The translations under genes were made by a program, and so were the position numbers. A stretch of 64,000 nt of DNA, from IMG/VR virus record IMGVR_UViG_3300025327_000027, positions 1 to 64,000 of that record; one strand, given 5' to 3'. Positions 31,851-40,034 of the stretch are shown in pieces (the first letter of the stretch is position 1; each line of letters begins with the position of its first letter). This DNA is from a virus. The notes under the pieces are model-generated. The model saw only the letters and a program-made list of their open reading frames with translations, did no database searches and was not told the origin of the DNA.

Positions 31851-32105
31851 ATGCCCGATTCACTAATAAAGCCAGTAGGTGGCCTTTCAACTTCAGTACA
31901 AGCCCAGGTAGGTAGCGGTACTTACCAGGTAGGTGATGCTCCAATGAGCCTAAAGCAGAAGGCCAAGGAAGCACAACTCAACATGCGCACTCGCGTAAAT
32001 GCCAAAGTCCCTCAGAAGATTTCAAGCTACTCACCCGGCCAGAACGTGCCAGGTAAGCCAAGCATCAAGGGTCGTACATCGTTCTCGGACGAAAGAGGCG
32101 ATTGA
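31851..32105 (+). CDS. Small basic protein
   Basis: This 84-residue protein (ATG 31851, AAGGAAG upstream) has low complexity and many Lys/Gln/Ser. It is the last of four small basic genes. An 11-codon frame at 32112-32147, overlapping the next start, follows and may be a leader. Confidence 0.6.
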   Translation: MPDSLIKPVGGLSTSVQAQVGSGTYQVGDAPMSLKQKAKEAQLNMRTRVNAKVPQKISSYSPGQNVPGKPSIKGRTSFSDERGD

Positions 32106-32143
32106 GTTTTAATGTCCAAACGAAATCAAAAAAGGCATTGTAA

Positions 32144-32476
32144 ATGATTGAAGAAGAAGAGACCGACAAGCAGTATACCGACACGGCAGGTCAGGCACAG
32201 GAAGTTGCGCCTGGACCACGAGGTCAGCGTATGATGCAGTTGGGTCTATTGACCAAGATGCAGAAGCGCAAGCCCAAGATGCCGAAGATTGGTATGAACG
32301 CTGAAGGTAAGGCAAACCCTGCTGATGTCGAGAATGCCAAGTTACAGTCTACCCTCGCCCAAAAAGCCATGGATCAGAAGATGGCCATTCTCCAGAAGGG
32401 ACCTAGCAACCAGGCCGCTGAACGTGATCCAATGAAGACCAGCCTGTACCGACAGGCACAGATGATGAAACGCTAA
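32144..32476 (+). CDS. Small Met/Lys-rich protein
   Basis: This 110-residue protein has an acidic first ten residues, then is rich in Met, Lys and Gln with a helical C-terminus. It is the last gene before a strong terminator. It may be an assembly factor; nothing more can be read from it. Confidence 0.6.
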   Translation: MIEEEETDKQYTDTAGQAQEVAPGPRGQRMMQLGLLTKMQKRKPKMPKIGMNAEGKANPADVENAKLQSTLAQKAMDQKMAILQKGPSNQAAERDPMKTSLYRQAQMMKR

Positions 32477-32572
32477 CCAAGAAAGGCGATAAGCGGTGCC
32501 CGATGGGCATCAAGCAACTCTCCGTACTAAAAAGCAAGCAGCGCAGCTACACTCCTCCTTCAGCCGCGCTCT

Positions 32573-32608
32573 CCTCGTAAGTAGTTCCCCCTACTTACGA
32601 GGATTTTT
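32573..32608 (+). terminator. Intrinsic terminator before the capsid genes
   Basis: CCTCGTAAGTAG (32573-32584) pairs perfectly with CTACTTACGAGG (32591-32602), and a T-run follows. It ends the 29858-32476 gene group; a new promoter element follows at 32647. The rest of 32477-32767 is gene-free. Confidence 0.85.
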
Positions 32609-32646
32609 ATCTTTTAAGGCGGCAGAATTCATGCAAACGTTAGTCT

Positions 32647-32661
32647 AAATAGGGTAAAATA
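32647..32661 (+). promoter_or_regulatory. Candidate phage promoter (AAATAGGGTAAAATA)
   Basis: An exact copy of the recurring element just after the terminator and about 105 bases before the scaffold gene, an ideal place for a capsid-operon promoter. Confidence 0.65.
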
Positions 32662-32767
32662 TTGATAACAAGAACGTTCTTCTAAGTCCTCTTTTAGAGT
32701 TTCGTATCGTTCGACGAGTAAAACTAGAAGCATTCGGTTATAACCTCCAAACCGTAAAGGGAGTCAT

Positions 32768-33694
32768 ATGGCGTCAAACATCGAAGAAATCACGGCAAAG
32801 CTGACAGATTCAGCTATGCTAAACTCAGATGAGGCAGAATCGTCAACTGTCGAAAAAGAAACAGTCGCAACTGAAGCAGCCAAGACTGAATCTGGCAAGA
32901 AGGGTACAGCCCAGGATCGCATCCAAGAGCTAGTCGCAGAACGGGAAGCGTTCAAGACCAAGCTTGTAGAGGCGGAAAACAAGCTGTCCCAAAAGGATGG
33001 TGAAATCCATAGTCTCATCGACTCCGTAAAGCAGCGCGAAGGCGCAGCCCGAGTAGTTGACAAGATCAATGCACTTCACTCTCAAGGCAAGTTCAAGGCC
33101 GAGATCGAGGCAATCGATGCCGCGATTCGAGGCGTAGATCAGGATGCATCACAGATCGCAGCAGCAGCGGAGACAACTCCAAAGGTGCCCGTATCAGGTG
33201 ATCTTCTTAAGTTCCAGCAAGAGGCGGCGCGTGACCGAGAGGAAGCGCTGAACGCAATTGCGGCACAAAAGAATGAACTTCTACTCATGAAGTCGCAGCT
33301 AGTCGTTGAGAAGCTATTCGGCAATCTTCCAGACGCAGACTACAATGAACAGGATCGAAAGGTGTTGCAGAACGCCTTGGTAGATCACGTTGATTGGGAA
33401 GCAATTGAAAACGATCCGAATGCCCTAGAGGCGGAGGTCGCCAAGGGTTTCCAGAGCACCGTATCATGGTATGGTGATCCACGCGGCAAGTTGTCACAAA
33501 CCAAAACACAAACAGATACAGGCGAGTCTCAGCAGACTAAGACACCTGACGTTGTGGACTATTCGAAACTAGAGCTTGGTAAGATCGTCAAGGAAACCAA
33601 GGGCAACAAGGAAATCTTTCGCCCTGCAATCTCCGACAACGAATTCCAGGCCCTTTTGGCAGATGAACTCAAGCGATCAGGGGCTAAGCGCTAA
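32768..33694 (+). CDS. Capsid scaffold protein
   Basis: This 308-residue protein is acidic, with a long coiled coil (about residues 55-105: LVAEREAFKTKLVEAENKL) and a second helical stretch (about 150-185). Position directly before the major capsid gene, together with this layout, is typical of a scaffolding protein, which directs head assembly and leaves before or during packaging. No protease is recognised nearby. Confidence 0.75.
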   Translation: MASNIEEITAKLTDSAMLNSDEAESSTVEKETVATEAAKTESGKKGTAQDRIQELVAEREAFKTKLVEAENKLSQKDGEIHSLIDSVKQREGAARVVDKINALHSQGKFKAEIEAIDAAIRGVDQDASQIAAAAETTPKVPVSGDLLKFQQEAARDREEALNAIAAQKNELLLMKSQLVVEKLFGNLPDADYNEQDRKVLQNALVDHVDWEAIENDPNALEAEVAKGFQSTVSWYGDPRGKLSQTKTQTDTGESQQTKTPDVVDYSKLELGKIVKETKGNKEIFRPAISDNEFQALLADELKRSGAKR

Positions 33695-33728
33695 GACGAT
33701 TGTAGCCTCGTAACTAGGATTCTTTTCA

Positions 33729-34937
33729 ATGGAAACATTCGCAACATTAGGCGATATGCTCCTTCGACGCTATGTGGTTGACTTCATCGCACAGATGCAG
33801 CAACTATCTACGCCGATCTATTCGCAGCTACGTGAAGACTCACGCTTCACACCAAGCGGCGATGGTGCATACTTCGCAGTACGACTAGACGGTAACGAGG
33901 CGGGCGGCGGTTGGCGCGGCACTGACGACAACACGCTACCTTCTGCCGGCAACGAGCGCATCAAGACGCACCGCGTACGTCCTAAGAAGTACTACCACGT
34001 AGTAAGCTTCTCAGGTCTCGCAGAGAGCGTTTCGCGCCGAGGCGGTGAAGAGGCTTTCGCTTCCGCAATTACTGATGCCATCTCGGCATCAGTCAAGCGC
34101 GCAGGTGCAAACTTCGAAGTAACCTTCCTTCGCGGTGACGGTACTGGTCGTCTGACAAACGTCAGCGGCGGTCAGACGGCAACAACGGTCAACGTAGACG
34201 ACGCTCGCCCATTCCGTGTGGGTCAGGTAGTTGTGTTTCTCAACAACACAACTGGCCTGAAGACCGCCGGTCCTGCAACTGTTACAGCACGTTCTGTACC
34301 AGGCGCAACGATCACTGTTTCGCAGTCGGTCACAGTCTCGGATGACGACGGCATCTACATCTCTGGCGAGCAGTCGGAAGCGGCAGCACCAGCAGAGGTA
34401 ACAAGCCTCGGCCTCCCGGCCATCATCAACAACACGGGTACGATCTACAATCTAAGTCGATCAACATACCCAATTCTCCAGTCTCAGGTCATCGCTGCAT
34501 CGAGCACATCGCTCGACGAATCGATGCTTAGACGACTCCGCAAGCGCCTGCTAGTGGAAACTGACACGGGTTCGATGGAAGGCTTCGTTTTCATCAGCAA
34601 CTACGATCAGTTCGACCGTTACACAGAGCTTGCACTGTCGTTCCGCCGCTTCAATGACATGAAGCTGGAACTTGGCGCGGATCAGGCCATGACTACCTTC
34701 GAGGGCCGACCATGGCACATCTCGTGGGCAGCAAAGCCTGATGAGGTGTACATGCTTCGCACAAACGCAATTGTTCGCGGCGTGGTTCGCCCACTGTCGA
34801 TCGATGAGCGCGTGAACATGGCATGGCAGCCTGGCATGGATTCTTTTACTGTCCTTTTAAAGTATTACGGCGAAAACGTCGCCCGGCTCGTGAACCAAAC
34901 AGCGAAAATTACGGGTCTGTCAATTCCTACGTACTAA
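33729..34937 (+). CDS. Major capsid protein (HK97-fold type)
   Basis: This 402-residue protein has the size and context of a major capsid protein: scaffold upstream, terminator and small head proteins downstream. Residues 1-60 resemble the N-arm (LLRRYVVDFIAQMQQLSTPI). A KYYHVVSFSGLAESVSRR segment is followed by a helix, and a beta-rich middle (120-210) may be an inserted surface domain. The fold is inferred from layout; motifs are not diagnostic. GC-rich, highly biased codons suggest strong expression. Confidence 0.8.
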   Translation: METFATLGDMLLRRYVVDFIAQMQQLSTPIYSQLREDSRFTPSGDGAYFAVRLDGNEAGGGWRGTDDNTLPSAGNERIKTHRVRPKKYYHVVSFSGLAESVSRRGGEEAFASAITDAISASVKRAGANFEVTFLRGDGTGRLTNVSGGQTATTVNVDDARPFRVGQVVVFLNNTTGLKTAGPATVTARSVPGATITVSQSVTVSDDDGIYISGEQSEAAAPAEVTSLGLPAIINNTGTIYNLSRSTYPILQSQVIAASSTSLDESMLRRLRKRLLVETDTGSMEGFVFISNYDQFDRYTELALSFRRFNDMKLELGADQAMTTFEGRPWHISWAAKPDEVYMLRTNAIVRGVVRPLSIDERVNMAWQPGMDSFTVLLKYYGENVARLVNQTAKITGLSIPTY

Positions 34938-34998
34938 CGGTCTAACTACTTGATTTTATTGAGAATTTAGGTTCTCACTGCACATCTAAGTAGTCCCG

Positions 34999-35030
34999 GA
35001 AAAGCCAATCTTAGCGGGTTGGCTTTTCAA
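34999..35030 (+). terminator. Intrinsic terminator after the capsid gene
   Basis: AAAAGCCAA (35000-35008) pairs perfectly with TTGGCTTTT (35019-35027), which ends in the T-run. It follows the capsid gene by about 60 bases. Confidence 0.8.
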
Positions 35031-35093
35031 ATGTAAAAATAACAACCTCTAAAATAATAGGATTTATGCTCCCCACGAAGGAATGGCCCTTTA

Positions 35094-35131
35094 AGTTGAA
35101 ATAATTGAAAAAATAGCGGATATACTATGAA
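35094..35131 (+). promoter_or_regulatory. Possible promoter of the GIY-YIG gene
   Basis: TTGAAA and TATACT are about 19 bases apart, after the capsid terminator and before GTG 35147. The spacing is long, so confidence is limited. Confidence 0.35.
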
Positions 35132-35146
35132 AGAAAGGAGATAGTC

Positions 35147-36055
35147 GTGCGTGGAACCGTTTATGTCATTCAAAATCAAAAAAATAAAAAAATCTATGTC
35201 GGGCAAACCAAATCGGGTCATCCACAAGAAAGATTTAATCAACATAAACGTTTATCACGAACAGGAAAAGGGAGTATTCTTCATGCTGCAATGCGTAAAT
35301 ACGGTGAAGATTCCTTTTTATTAATTGAAACTATAGATACTGAGTGGAGCAATCTAAACCCTCTTGAAAAAGAAATAATTCTAAAATATAATTCAATTCA
35401 ACCTAATGGGTATAATATTCTTGCTTGGGGCAGTATATCTAATTTAGATGAAGGCTGGTGGAAGGGTAAAGAACGGGCAGAATCCACTAAACAAAAAATG
35501 TCTAAAACTAAAAAAGAGCAATATGAAAATATGACTGAAGAGGACCAAGAAGCATTAAAGGAACAAGGCCGTCAGGCTTATTTAAATCTACCTGAAGAAA
35601 CAAAAGAACGAATAAGAGAAGAACAATGTTCTTGGTGGTCTAATATGCCAGAAGAAGAAAAGAAAACGTTCATATCAGGTCAGGCTGCTAAACGAGTAGG
35701 CCATCTTGTATCCGAAACTACCAGGAAAAAAATATCCCTCTCTAATAAAGGCCGCATGCCATCAGAATTAGCCGTCCAACGCAGCCGAGAAACCAGGCTA
35801 GGCTCCCATCACACCGACGAAACGAAAGCCAAGATGTCTGCTGCTAAATTGGGCAAACTCAAATCAGAAGAAACTAAAGCTAATATGACGCTCGCTCAGC
35901 GTAATAAAAGGACTCCTGAACAAATTGAGCGAGTATTAAAAATCAAAGAAATGTTAACTCAAAATATGAGTCTGAATAGTATTGCCGTCATTGTTGACTG
36001 TACGGCAGAATATGTTCGAAAGGTGCGAAAAGGTCAACGCGGCAGAGGAATATAA
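35147..36055 (+). CDS. GIY-YIG homing endonuclease
   Basis: This 302-residue protein starts at GTG 35147 behind AAAGGAG. The GIY-YIG nuclease is N-terminal (GTVYVIQNQKNKKIYVGQTK, residues 3-22), with an Arg in ERFNQHKR and a Glu in LEKEIILKY. The C-terminal part carries repeated NUMOD3-type DNA-binding motifs (TRKKISLSNKGRMPS, TKAKMSAAKLGK) and a final helix-turn-helix-like segment. It is AT-rich, and its last 15 bases overlap a degenerate tRNA-Ser. It is probably mobile, targeting the capsid/tRNA region. Confidence 0.9.
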   Translation: MRGTVYVIQNQKNKKIYVGQTKSGHPQERFNQHKRLSRTGKGSILHAAMRKYGEDSFLLIETIDTEWSNLNPLEKEIILKYNSIQPNGYNILAWGSISNLDEGWWKGKERAESTKQKMSKTKKEQYENMTEEDQEALKEQGRQAYLNLPEETKERIREEQCSWWSNMPEEEKKTFISGQAAKRVGHLVSETTRKKISLSNKGRMPSELAVQRSRETRLGSHHTDETKAKMSAAKLGKLKSEETKANMTLAQRNKRTPEQIERVLKIKEMLTQNMSLNSIAVIVDCTAEYVRKVRKGQRGRGI

Positions 36056-36120
36056 GGTTACTCAGACGGTCTTGAAAACCGTCGCCAACCTTCACGGGTT
36101 GAGGGTCAAATCTTCCGCCT
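36041..36120 (+). tRNA. tRNA-Ser(TGA)-like, probably degenerate
   Basis: The anticodon arm is perfect (ACGGT-CTTGAAA-ACCGT, anticodon TGA), and a class II long variable arm follows (CAACC-ttcacg-GGTTG). The T arm reads GGGTCAAATCTTCC, which lacks one T and one C compared with the norm. The 5' acceptor (GGCAGAG) pairs with the 3' end only with a mismatch, and the D arm is irregular. The 5' end overlaps the GIY-YIG stop region. Probably a decayed tRNA-Ser. Confidence 0.45.
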
Positions 36121-36150
36121 TTCGCGGGCTTAGTGCGCATCAAAGAATAT

Positions 36151-36226
36151 TGCGTAGTAGCATAATTGGTAATGTTTCTCCCTGTTAAGGAGCATTATGT
36201 AGGTTCGAATCCTACCTGCGCAGCCA
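36151..36226 (+). tRNA. tRNA-Asn(GTT)
   Basis: The cloverleaf is complete: acceptor TGCGTAG with CTGCGCA (one G-U), D stem GCAT/ATGT, anticodon loop CTGTTAA, T arm GTAGG-TTCGAAT-CCTAC, and encoded CCA at 36224-36226. Confidence 0.9.
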
Positions 36227-36276
36227 ATATTGGATTTGTAGTGCCGCACACGGCAAGCTGTGAATCCTTCGTATTT

Positions 36277-36351
36277 GCCCCTCTAGCTCAAATGGTGGAG
36301 CAGCGCACTTGTAATGCGCGGGAGAGGGTTCGATTCCTTCGAGGGGCACCA
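36277..36351 (+). tRNA. tRNA-Thr(TGT)
   Basis: The acceptor GCCCCTC pairs with GAGGGGC, the D stem is GCTC/GAGC, the anticodon arm GCGCA-CTTGTAA-TGCGC, and the T arm GAGGG-TTCGATT-CCTTC. CCA is encoded. All stems pair. Confidence 0.92.
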
Positions 36352-36443
36352 TTATATTTGCAGCTTTACTCAATAGAGAGTACTATATAGACAGGTAAAC
36401 GCCCATTAGTACCGTAAACGTACAGGGATTCCAACTAAGGGAT

Positions 36444-36469
36444 GAGCCTCGACTAGAGGACTCCTTTTT
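36444..36469 (+). terminator. Terminator after the tRNA genes
   Basis: GAG-CCTC (36444-36450) pairs with GAGG-a-CTC (36456-36463) with one bulge, and CTTTTT follows. It lies between the tRNAs and the next head gene. Confidence 0.55.
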
Positions 36470-36487
36470 AACAAAGAGGTAATACAA

Positions 36488-36847
36488 ATGGCACGAACAG
36501 TTCAGACTCGATTCAAGAGTGCTCTCCCAGGTTCAGGTTTTGATTCCAGCGGCTCCGCACGACAAGGAAAACGGCGCGTAGTTGGTCAGATCTCGGTCAC
36601 CAGCTACACAAGCGTTGGTGAGTCTCTGACAGCAGCAGATCTTGGTCTTTCAACTATTGACTACATCGCCATCCGCCACAACGACCAGGCAGGCGGTAAG
36701 GAAGGTTCAGAAGCACGATTCGTTGAGTATAACAACTCAACATCTGACTTCTACATCGTCCAGGCAGGCAAGCCAGCAACGGCCGGTTCACACACCCTAC
36801 AGTTCGAAGCTTTCGGTGATGCACTCGACGCCCCTGAGTTGACCTAA
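36488..36847 (+). CDS. Small virion protein, possibly head decoration
   Basis: This 119-residue protein (GAGG upstream) has a basic, Gly/Ser-rich N-terminus and a beta-rich body (VVGQISVTSYTSVG, DYIAIRHNDQ, DFYIVQAGKP). It is flanked by terminators on both sides, so it is a monocistronic unit, as expected for an abundant head or decoration protein. No family recognised. Confidence 0.6.
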   Translation: MARTVQTRFKSALPGSGFDSSGSARQGKRRVVGQISVTSYTSVGESLTAADLGLSTIDYIAIRHNDQAGGKEGSEARFVEYNNSTSDFYIVQAGKPATAGSHTLQFEAFGDALDAPELT

Positions 36848-36863
36848 GACTCTATAAGATAAA

Positions 36864-36924
36864 CCCCCACCTGGGAGAAACCGGACAATCAATAATCCGG
36901 TAGTACTTCAGGTGGGGATCTTTT
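36864..36924 (+). terminator. Long hairpin terminator
   Basis: CCCCCACCT (36864-36872) pairs with AGGTGGGG (36910-36917). CCGGA...TCCGG forms a second stem inside the loop, and TCTTTTC follows. Confidence 0.7.
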
Positions 36925-36928
36925 CTAT

Positions 36929-37093
36929 ATGCGAAAATACAGAGATTTTACAGGATTCAGATTTAATCAATTAACTGTTATTGGTCTAGAAGGCAGACGT
37001 AATGGTCCTTGTAATCAAGCAAAGAAATCTATGACCTATAATGAATTTATTGGATATTTAAACAATTTAATGGCATTTAGAAAGGATCTGTAA
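36929..37093 (+). pseudogene. HNH endonuclease remnant, core deleted
   Basis: ATG 36929 to TAA 37091-37093 encodes 54 residues in two joined pieces. The start (RDFTGFRFNQLTVIGLEGR) matches the N-terminus of HNH proteins such as the one at 37988 (LTNSRFGRLVAKR). The end (GPCNQAKKSMTYNEFIGYL) matches its C-terminus (GPCNRAKDAMTYNEFKLWI). About 110-120 residues carrying the catalytic core are missing, in frame. It is an AT-rich relic that still ends in TAATG coupling to the next gene. Confidence 0.75.
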
Positions 37094-37371
37094 TGAGTAT
37101 TTGTATTGTCACTGATTCAGAACTAGAAACCCCCTTTAACGCGGCTCATATTTGCTGGAGCAAGTTCAACTACTATGCTTCCGGAGATACAGTCAACGTG
37201 CCCGTCGGTTGCCAGAGCGCAGCAGTCTTACCCCCAACAGGTGCAACTGCTCCGACCATTTCAATTTCAGCAGGCGCAAGCGAAGACACTCTAACCCTAA
37301 CGGGTGGAACTCTTGGCACAGGGCTGCTTTTAGTGTCCCGCCACGGCGGCAACCCAGCCGGCGCGCGGTGA
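37093..37371 (+). CDS. Small beta-rich virion protein, tandem family 1
   Basis: This 92-residue protein contains YASGDTVNVPVGCQSAAVLPP and ends SRHGGNPAGAR. The gene at 37411 shares YGASGDTVKVPLGCLSAAVL and ends SRHAGNPASAR, so the two are clear tandem duplicates. A beta-sandwich decoration or fibre-knob role is likely by position in the head region. The start is overlapped by the endonuclease remnant. Confidence 0.65.
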   Translation: MSICIVTDSELETPFNAAHICWSKFNYYASGDTVNVPVGCQSAAVLPPTGATAPTISISAGASEDTLTLTGGTLGTGLLLVSRHGGNPAGAR

Positions 37372-37410
37372 TTCATGTCAAGCAAAAGTATTTTGTAAAG
37401 GAAGAAATCA

Positions 37411-37692
37411 ATGGATAATCCAGTCAACTCACAAGAGATCACATTCTTCAAGGGATACCACTACGTCCTATCTGCTTTCCATTACGGCGCAAGCGGAGAC
37501 ACCGTGAAAGTCCCACTCGGCTGCCTATCAGCAGCAGTACTTACCCAAACAGGTACAGCACCATCAGCCGTCATCACAGCAGGTTCTCTTGCCGACGGCG
37601 TTGATTCCGTTGCTCTAACAGGCGGCACAGTAAACAACAGCGGTTGCGTGATGGTATCACGACACGCTGGGAATCCGGCATCGGCCCGGTAA
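37411..37692 (+). CDS. Small beta-rich virion protein, tandem family 2
   Basis: This 93-residue paralogue of the gene at 37093 shares the GASGDTVKVPLGCLSAAVL block and the terminal GNPASAR. The AAAGGAAG upstream fits ATG 37411. It is expected to be a decoration-type protein. Duplicate copies may form hetero-oligomers or be functionally redundant. Confidence 0.65.
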   Translation: MDNPVNSQEITFFKGYHYVLSAFHYGASGDTVKVPLGCLSAAVLTQTGTAPSAVITAGSLADGVDSVALTGGTVNNSGCVMVSRHAGNPASAR

Positions 37693-37703
37693 CGAGGTAA
37701 ACA

Positions 37704-37985
37704 ATGGCATTACTTGTTCCAACACTACAACAGTTCCTTGATCTTCGAGACGGCACTACCATTGGAATTACCAAGGTGAAGCTTCTTTCAGCAAGTGATA
37801 CCCTCACAGTTCCTAAGCCAGCGAACACGACAGCAAATGCTTCCGTATCTGTAGTTCGAAACGCAGGCGAGGCCGCTGTAACAGCAACACAGTCAGCACA
37901 GACTGTTACTTTAGTCGGTACAGCCGGTCAAACAATTACTGTTGTTACACTACACCAGTTCGTCAACAGTGGAGCTGAAGCCTAA
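37704..37985 (+). CDS. Small beta-rich virion protein, tandem family 3
   Basis: This 93-residue protein has a diverged relative of the family block (LLSASDTLTVPKPANTTANA) and a Thr/Val-rich C-terminus. It has the same length as its two neighbours and a good ribosome site (GAGG). An HNH gene starts three bases after its stop. Confidence 0.6.
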   Translation: MALLVPTLQQFLDLRDGTTIGITKVKLLSASDTLTVPKPANTTANASVSVVRNAGEAAVTATQSAQTVTLVGTAGQTITVVTLHQFVNSGAEA

Positions 37986-37987
37986 AG

Positions 37988-38572
37988 ATGGCTAAACCTC
38001 TAAACTTGACAAATTCCCGATTTGGTCGATTAGTCGCAAAACGATCAGTAGGTCAAAATAAATATGGAAGTATTTTATGGGAATGTGTTTGTGACTGTAG
38101 TGCTTTGGTAATTAAAAATACCCGAGACTTACGTTCAGGTAATACAAGATCTTGCGGATGTTTAAATGTTGAATTATCCACTCAACGTCTTAAAACAATT
38201 GCTGGGTGGAATAAGTTACCATTAAAAGAGGCTGCACGAAATACCGTTTACCGTCAGTATCAAGCTAATGCAAATTCTAGAAATATAGAATTTTCACTAA
38301 CAGTTGATGAATTAGAAAAACTAACCCAACAAAACTGTCATTATTGTACTAAACAACCAAATCAAATTTGTAAAAATTATAATAACGTGGGTGATTATGT
38401 ATACAATGGTATTGATCGTGTAAATAATGACATTGGGTATATCTTAAGTAATTGTGTGCCATCCTGTGGTCCCTGTAATCGGGCCAAAGATGCAATGACA
38501 TATAATGAGTTTAAGTTGTGGATAAAATCAATCTATAATAATTTGATTCAGGAGATAATATGGCAACAGTAG
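37988..38572 (+). CDS. HNH homing endonuclease
   Basis: This 194-residue protein has an N-terminal RFGRLVAKRS segment plus CVCDCS/RSCGCL zinc-binding region (about residues 35-60) typical of a phage HNH subfamily. The C-terminal HNH core has CHYC, GIDRVNNDIGY, CVPSCGPCNRAK, then MTYNEFKLWI. It is AT-rich, lies between two members of a small virion family and overlaps the second by 13 bases. Confidence 0.85.
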   Translation: MAKPLNLTNSRFGRLVAKRSVGQNKYGSILWECVCDCSALVIKNTRDLRSGNTRSCGCLNVELSTQRLKTIAGWNKLPLKEAARNTVYRQYQANANSRNIEFSLTVDELEKLTQQNCHYCTKQPNQICKNYNNVGDYVYNGIDRVNNDIGYILSNCVPSCGPCNRAKDAMTYNEFKLWIKSIYNNLIQEIIWQQ

Positions 38573-38814
38573 GTTTCCAAAAGAAAGCATCCCTAGGTCC
38601 GGTACTAGTTGAAGTAGTACATCTTACATCAGTTACTAACGGTGACTCTTTCACCACAGTGATGCAACGTCCTTCATTCGTTTCAGTAAGCGAAGACGGC
38701 ACGAGCGCTACCACGGTTGCTACTACGGCTTCGGTTTCAGGCCGAACTGTGACATTGGTCAATGCATCAATGAACGGTACACAGTCTGCAACTGTCCTAG
38801 TATTCGGCTTTTAA
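38560..38814 (+). CDS. Small beta-rich virion protein, tandem family 4
   Basis: This 84-residue protein has GDSFTTVMQRPSFVSV where the others have GDTVxVP, then Thr/Val-rich strands. It is probably the most diverged member of the family at 37093-37985. Its 5' end is overlapped by the HNH gene; GGAG lies about seven bases upstream of ATG 38560, within the HNH gene. Confidence 0.55.
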   Translation: MATVGFQKKASLGPVLVEVVHLTSVTNGDSFTTVMQRPSFVSVSEDGTSATTVATTASVSGRTVTLVNASMNGTQSATVLVFGF

Positions 38815-38832
38815 GCCTAAACTAACTCAGTT

Positions 38833-39579
38833 ATGCGGGAGAAGAAGTATCCGTCGAACTCGGAGCGGCTTAAGGCTAACCCAGAAAAGCAAGTAAAGAG
38901 CCCTCTCCCTAAAGATCTAAGACCCAATGGTTTCATAACTCGACAGCTAACGCCAGGGATCGATCTTCCTGCTGGTTTCATTGCTGACATTAGATGTATC
39001 GATAGTAATCTGTTCTTCGTATTTCACAAGTACCGAGTTAATTACGATGATGTTGTAAATCGTTACTACGGTTCATTGGAAGATCCGAGAAATCCGATTG
39101 GTGAATTTGCTGGGAATGAGATTTGGGGCTGGGTACTGACGGATAACACCGGCAAGCCAATTCCCGAAATGCAATGGCACATCTGGAGTCTTAAAAAGGA
39201 CTTCGGATATTCTCACGTCGCGAACATCGCGTCACAAAATCCTGACCACCTGAAAAGAATTGTTTACCGCCTAGGTAGGGAGAAGCGGTACAAGGAGCGC
39301 TACGGTGCACTTGAATGGAACAAGCAGATGCGTCGAGATGAAGCAGATCACCAAGCGAAACTGCAAGATCAAAAAGACCAAGAGTACTTCGATATCACCA
39401 ACGAAAACAAGTGGCTTTTACGCAAAGCTCAAGAGAATATGGAACGCGGCCAAGTAGCTGCTACCAATCCGACCAAGGAAATCATCACATCATTTCCTGG
39501 TCAGACCAATCGAACCAAGATCGTTAGACCCCTTACAGACAAAGAGGGCGGGTTAGTTACTGGATCTGATTGTGACTAG
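38833..39579 (+). CDS. Virion-associated protein, unknown function
   Basis: This 248-residue protein has a basic N-terminus, a mixed alpha/beta middle with many aromatic residues (IRCIDSNLFFVFHKYRVNY) and a charged helical C-terminal part. It lies between the small virion family and the head-completion gene, so a connector or assembly role is plausible. No family recognised. Confidence 0.6.
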   Translation: MREKKYPSNSERLKANPEKQVKSPLPKDLRPNGFITRQLTPGIDLPAGFIADIRCIDSNLFFVFHKYRVNYDDVVNRYYGSLEDPRNPIGEFAGNEIWGWVLTDNTGKPIPEMQWHIWSLKKDFGYSHVANIASQNPDHLKRIVYRLGREKRYKERYGALEWNKQMRRDEADHQAKLQDQKDQEYFDITNENKWLLRKAQENMERGQVAATNPTKEIITSFPGQTNRTKIVRPLTDKEGGLVTGSDCD

Positions 39580-39584
39580 TAATC

Positions 39585-40034
39585 ATGCTATGCTCGAAGT
39601 GTAAACAGGACAAGCCAAAGACAGATTTTTATAGTAATCAGTCTAGAGTGACTGGTTTATCCCATTATTGCAAATCCTGTACTAGCGCAAGAGATAAATC
39701 TTACTACAATCGCAATAGCGTTGTCATCAAGCACAAGGAAATCGCTAGGGGAGCTGGTATCACCGTAGACCAGTATATTAATCTTAAGGCTACCTACGGA
39801 GACAGTTGCAATATCTGTGGCGTCACGACGAATGTTAATGATATAGCACTCGCATATGATCATAACCATACAACAGATAAGTTTAGAGGCTTTCCTTGCA
39901 CAAACTGCAACAAGGGCATTGGTCACTTCAAAGACGATCCTGATTTACTAAGGAAAGCCATTAAATATCTTCAACGAGGGGATACATGGCAAAAAGCCTT
40001 GGCGAATTCAGAACAGCCATTAGACGTTATCTAA
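39585..40034 (+). CDS. Endonuclease VII-type homing endonuclease
   Basis: This 149-residue protein has an N-terminal zinc ribbon (CSKCKQDKPKTDF ... CKSC) and the endonuclease VII core: CNICG, AYDHNHTT, RGFPCTNCNKGIG. It overlaps the head-completion gene by 49 bases, the longest such overlap among the inserts here, so its C-terminal coding sequence also encodes the start of the next protein. Confidence 0.87.
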   Translation: MLCSKCKQDKPKTDFYSNQSRVTGLSHYCKSCTSARDKSYYNRNSVVIKHKEIARGAGITVDQYINLKATYGDSCNICGVTTNVNDIALAYDHNHTTDKFRGFPCTNCNKGIGHFKDDPDLLRKAIKYLQRGDTWQKALANSEQPLDVI

